A DNA stretch of 64,000 nt from Sphingobacterium sp. SGG-5 (GTDB lineage: Bacteria > Bacteroidota > Bacteroidia > Sphingobacteriales > Sphingobacteriaceae): contig NZ_JAAKGO010000010.1 in assembly GCF_011043525.1 (NCBI RefSeq), positions 1-64,000 of the forward strand, in the 5' to 3' direction. Of this stretch, positions 61,591-64,000 are shown piece by piece. Each line of letters starts with the position of its first letter. Within the stretch, counting starts at the first letter, position 1. Made by a program: the position numbers and the translations under genes. Below the pieces are notes generated by a model. The model was not told the DNA's origin. It did no database searches and saw nothing but the letters and a program-made list of their open reading frames with translations.

Positions 61591-64000
61591 ATGAAATTAG
61601 CTTTTTTTTCGTGGATAACATGTATGTTTTTTTGTGCTGCCACGACAGTATCAGCACATAACATCACCTTATTTTACAGTAAGGATGACCACAAGGGCGA
61701 CGGACAACTATTGACGTCGCAACAACAGACGAATCTCGAGGTTCAAGGCGTCGTCACCAATTCATCTGGCGCAGCATTAGCCGGAGTGAATATCTTTGCG
61801 AACAACCGCACGATTGCCCTGACCGATGCAGAAGGAAAGTTCGCCTTCAAGATCGCTTCCGGAACACAGGTCAGCTTTTCGTATTTAAGCCATCGCACCT
61901 ATACGACGACGGTCTCGAAAGCGGAGAAAAATCTTCGGATCGTCTTGCAGGAATCGAGCAGTGAACTCGACGAGCTTGTCGTGACTGCATTAGGGATTGA
62001 GCGAGCGAAAAAATCTTTAGGGTATGCGGCCCAGCAAATAGACGGTTCGGAAGTACAGGACGCACCCACAAACAACTGGGTAAATGCACTAAATGGTAAA
62101 GTGCCCGGCATGATGCTGAACACGGCAGACGGCCCAATGGGCTCTTCGGATATCATTCTACGAGGAGATAAATCACTCTCCTTAGGATCCAGTGGAGCAC
62201 TAATTGTTGTGGACGGAGTCATTATCAGCAATGAGACCAGTGGAAATGATGGTGCAGCCTATTCCAGCAATGAGTCACCCGTCGATTTCGGAAGCACGAT
62301 GAGTGATATAAACCCCGAAGATATCGATAATATCAGCGTATTAAAGGGTCCCGGCGCGACAGCGTTATATGGCTCCAGAGGTGCTAATGGTGCCGTCATT
62401 ATCACGACTAAATCGGGAGGGGCCCGTAAAGGCCTAGGTATTACTTTTAGCTCAAACACCCGGATCGCCACCGTCAACCGTTGGCCGGACTATCAAAGTG
62501 AATACGGCCAGAGCGGAATTTCCTCTTTTGATTACTATTCTTTTGGCGATTCGGAAGACGGAAGAGGTATTAATAGTTTATCGGATTGGGGAGCTAAGTT
62601 AAATACTGGCGTAAAATATTATCAATATGACCCCGCAACACATGAACAAAGCGCAGAACGGTTGCCATGGGTATCCCATCCACACAATAGACAAGACTTT
62701 TTCCGAACCGGTATTACGACAACGAATTCCATTTCTGTAGAAGGTGGAAATAATTCAACAAAAGCACGGTTATCTTTTAGCAATCTGCAAAATAAATTTA
62801 TCCTGCCAAATACGGGCTATCAACGTACATCGGTCAGCCTATCGCTAAATCACACCTTAAGCAACAAGATTAAATTGGGTGCAAAAGTCAATTACAACAA
62901 CAAGTCTTCGGACAACCTGCCGAGCAGTGGTTACGACAACAAATCCATTACCTACTTTATTATGCAAATAAGCCCCAATATGGATTCGGAATGGTTTAAA
63001 GATTATTGGATCACAAAAGACGTCAGGCAACGGCGGATCTTTTCGGGAATTTTAGAGAACCCATATCTCGCTCTGTATGAAGAATTGAATCCGATGTCAC
63101 GTCATGGTGTCTTTGGAAACGTCAATTTCACCTATACAATCACCCCTGAGTTAACCTTAACAGCGAAAAGTGGTATGGATATGTATCAGGATATAAGTTC
63201 CAGCCGTCAACCAATAAGTAGCCGCAGATATACGAATGGTTTCTATAAAGAACAAAATGTATTTCGTTATGAAATTAACTCGGACTTCCTTCTATCCTAT
63301 AAAAAATCGTTAAGCGATGATTTCAATTTAGGTATATCTGCGGGAGGAAATCAAATGCGTTATAATTATAACCGTACCCGGGCATATATTAATCAACTGG
63401 ATGTACCCGGCCAATATACCTTAGCCAATGGTATAGAACGCCCCATACTGACACCGTATAAATCGACGAAAGCAATCAACAGTTTGTACGGTTTCGCCAA
63501 CTTATCATACAGAGATTACCTGTTTCTTGAAGTAACAGGACGTAACGATTGGTCAAGTTCGTTACCTCTACATAATAATTCTTATTTCTATCCTTCTGTT
63601 AACACCAGTATCGTACTTTCCGATCTGTTCGACTGGCATGGAACTACGGTGAATTATGCGAAGTTGAGACTCTCTTATGCAGAAGTAGGAAATGATACAC
63701 ACCCCTATCGAACCGAAAATTATTATGAGCCGAGCAGTTTTGCATATAGCCTGAATAATCCTACGACAAGACCAGATGCCGATCTAAGGCCTGAACGCAC
63801 GCGCAGCTATGAGGCAGGTGCTGAAGCTGTGTTATTACGCAATCGGATTGGACTTGATGTCGCTGTTTATCGAGCGGACACCTATGACCAAATACTGAAT
63901 GTACCTGTCGAGCGAGCCAGTGGATACTATAATGCCGTCATGAACGCCGGGACTGTTCGCAATCAAGGATTGGAAATGCAAGTATGGTTCAGACCTATTT
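61591..64000 (+). CDS. SusC/RagA TonB-dependent transporter (C-terminus beyond window)
   Basis: The frame is open from ATG 61591 to the window end (803 codons). It has a signal peptide (ending VSA, about residue 23), no STN domain, a carboxypeptidase-regulatory domain (about 51-125, GVVTNSSGAALAGVNIFAN), the TonB-box region LDELVVTALGIERA, the plug (LRGDKSL, GATALYGSRGANGAVIITTK) and barrel strands (SLSLNHTLSNK). Without STN or a sigma/FecR pair, control by the adjacent LacI regulator is likely. Confidence 0.92.
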   Translation, partial: MKLAFFSWITCMFFCAATTVSAHNITLFYSKDDHKGDGQLLTSQQQTNLEVQGVVTNSSGAALAGVNIFANNRTIALTDAEGKFAFKIASGTQVSFSYLSHRTYTTTVSKAEKNLRIVLQESSSELDELVVTALGIERAKKSLGYAAQQIDGSEVQDAPTNNWVNALNGKVPGMMLNTADGPMGSSDIILRGDKSLSLGSSGALIVVDGVIISNETSGNDGAAYSSNESPVDFGSTMSDINPEDIDNISVLKGPGATALYGSRGANGAVIITTKSGGARKGLGITFSSNTRIATVNRWPDYQSEYGQSGISSFDYYSFGDSEDGRGINSLSDWGAKLNTGVKYYQYDPATHEQSAERLPWVSHPHNRQDFFRTGITTTNSISVEGGNNSTKARLSFSNLQNKFILPNTGYQRTSVSLSLNHTLSNKIKLGAKVNYNNKSSDNLPSSGYDNKSITYFIMQISPNMDSEWFKDYWITKDVRQRRIFSGILENPYLALYEELNPMSRHGVFGNVNFTYTITPELTLTAKSGMDMYQDISSSRQPISSRRYTNGFYKEQNVFRYEINSDFLLSYKKSLSDDFNLGISAGGNQMRYNYNRTRAYINQLDVPGQYTLANGIERPILTPYKSTKAINSLYGFANLSYRDYLFLEVTGRNDWSSSLPLHNNSYFYPSVNTSIVLSDLFDWHGTTVNYAKLRLSYAEVGNDTHPYRTENYYEPSSFAYSLNNPTTRPDADLRPERTRSYEAGAEAVLLRNRIGLDVAVYRADTYDQILNVPVERASGYYNAVMNAGTVRNQGLEMQVWFRPI

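Overview
The window looks like a chromosomal stretch of a Bacteroidota genome, most likely family Sphingobacteriaceae (Sphingobacterium/Pedobacter relatives). Evidence: two SusC/RagA TonB-dependent transporters, one with a SusD partner and an ECF-sigma/FecR switch; lipoproteins of SusD and DUF3823-like type; an AhpC-thioredoxin-DUF6952 operon; a Bacteroidota-type PheS; and at least a dozen matches to the Bacteroidota -7 promoter box TAnnTTTG placed just upstream of genes. Genus assignment is inference only. No phage, CRISPR array, rRNA operon or insertion sequence with a transposase was seen.

Layout. 1-4.5 kb (minus): a very large secreted multidomain adhesin, cut by the window edge. 4.6-9.2 kb (minus): tail-specific protease, DEDDh exonuclease, mannose-1-phosphate guanylyltransferase, RmlD. 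9.2-16.2 kb (minus): an amino-acid catabolism gene set (RidA, two 3-hydroxyacyl-CoA-dehydrogenase-like proteins, class III aminotransferase, M19 dipeptidase, then a D-threonine-aldolase-type enzyme) whose last gene is bracketed by two direct copies of a ~475 bp composite repeat. 16.3-18.3 kb: RsgA and a 2-hydroxyacid dehydrogenase, convergent. 18.4-33.1 kb (plus): ECF sigma, FecR, SusC (with STN signalling domain), SusD, a DUF3823-like lipoprotein, two tandem paralogous secreted proteins of a family I do not recognise, a metallophosphoesterase and a GH1 glycosidase, ending against a tRNA-Arg(CCT).

33.3-43.8 kb: peroxiredoxin-thioredoxin-DUF6952; a PIG-L deacetylase, two small membrane proteins and a sodium/solute symporter; a secreted beta-barrel and a calcium-motif lipoprotein on the minus strand; a TPR histidine kinase/LuxR-type response regulator pair. 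43.9-58.8 kb (minus): groEL, groES, secG, an unknown TPR protein, lptE, a sigma-54 activator without receiver, miaB; an OmpA lipoprotein and other envelope proteins; rlmD; TetR, a Rieske-like lipoprotein, pheS, ssb, mutY. 58.9-64 kb: an M23 peptidase and small membrane protein, a LacI regulator fused to a transposase-type zinc ribbon, and the start of a second SusC gene separated from it by a nested palindromic operator.

Most notable: (i) the unrecognised tandem paralogs in the SusCD operon; (ii) a probable catalytically dead 3-hydroxyacyl-CoA-dehydrogenase paralog encoded in the same operon as an intact one; (iii) the zinc-ribbon-LacI fusion facing a nested palindrome; (iv) a dispersed palindromic repeat family, with a companion repeat that abuts stop codons; (v) a 41-residue membrane protein joined to the symporter by an ATGA overlap.
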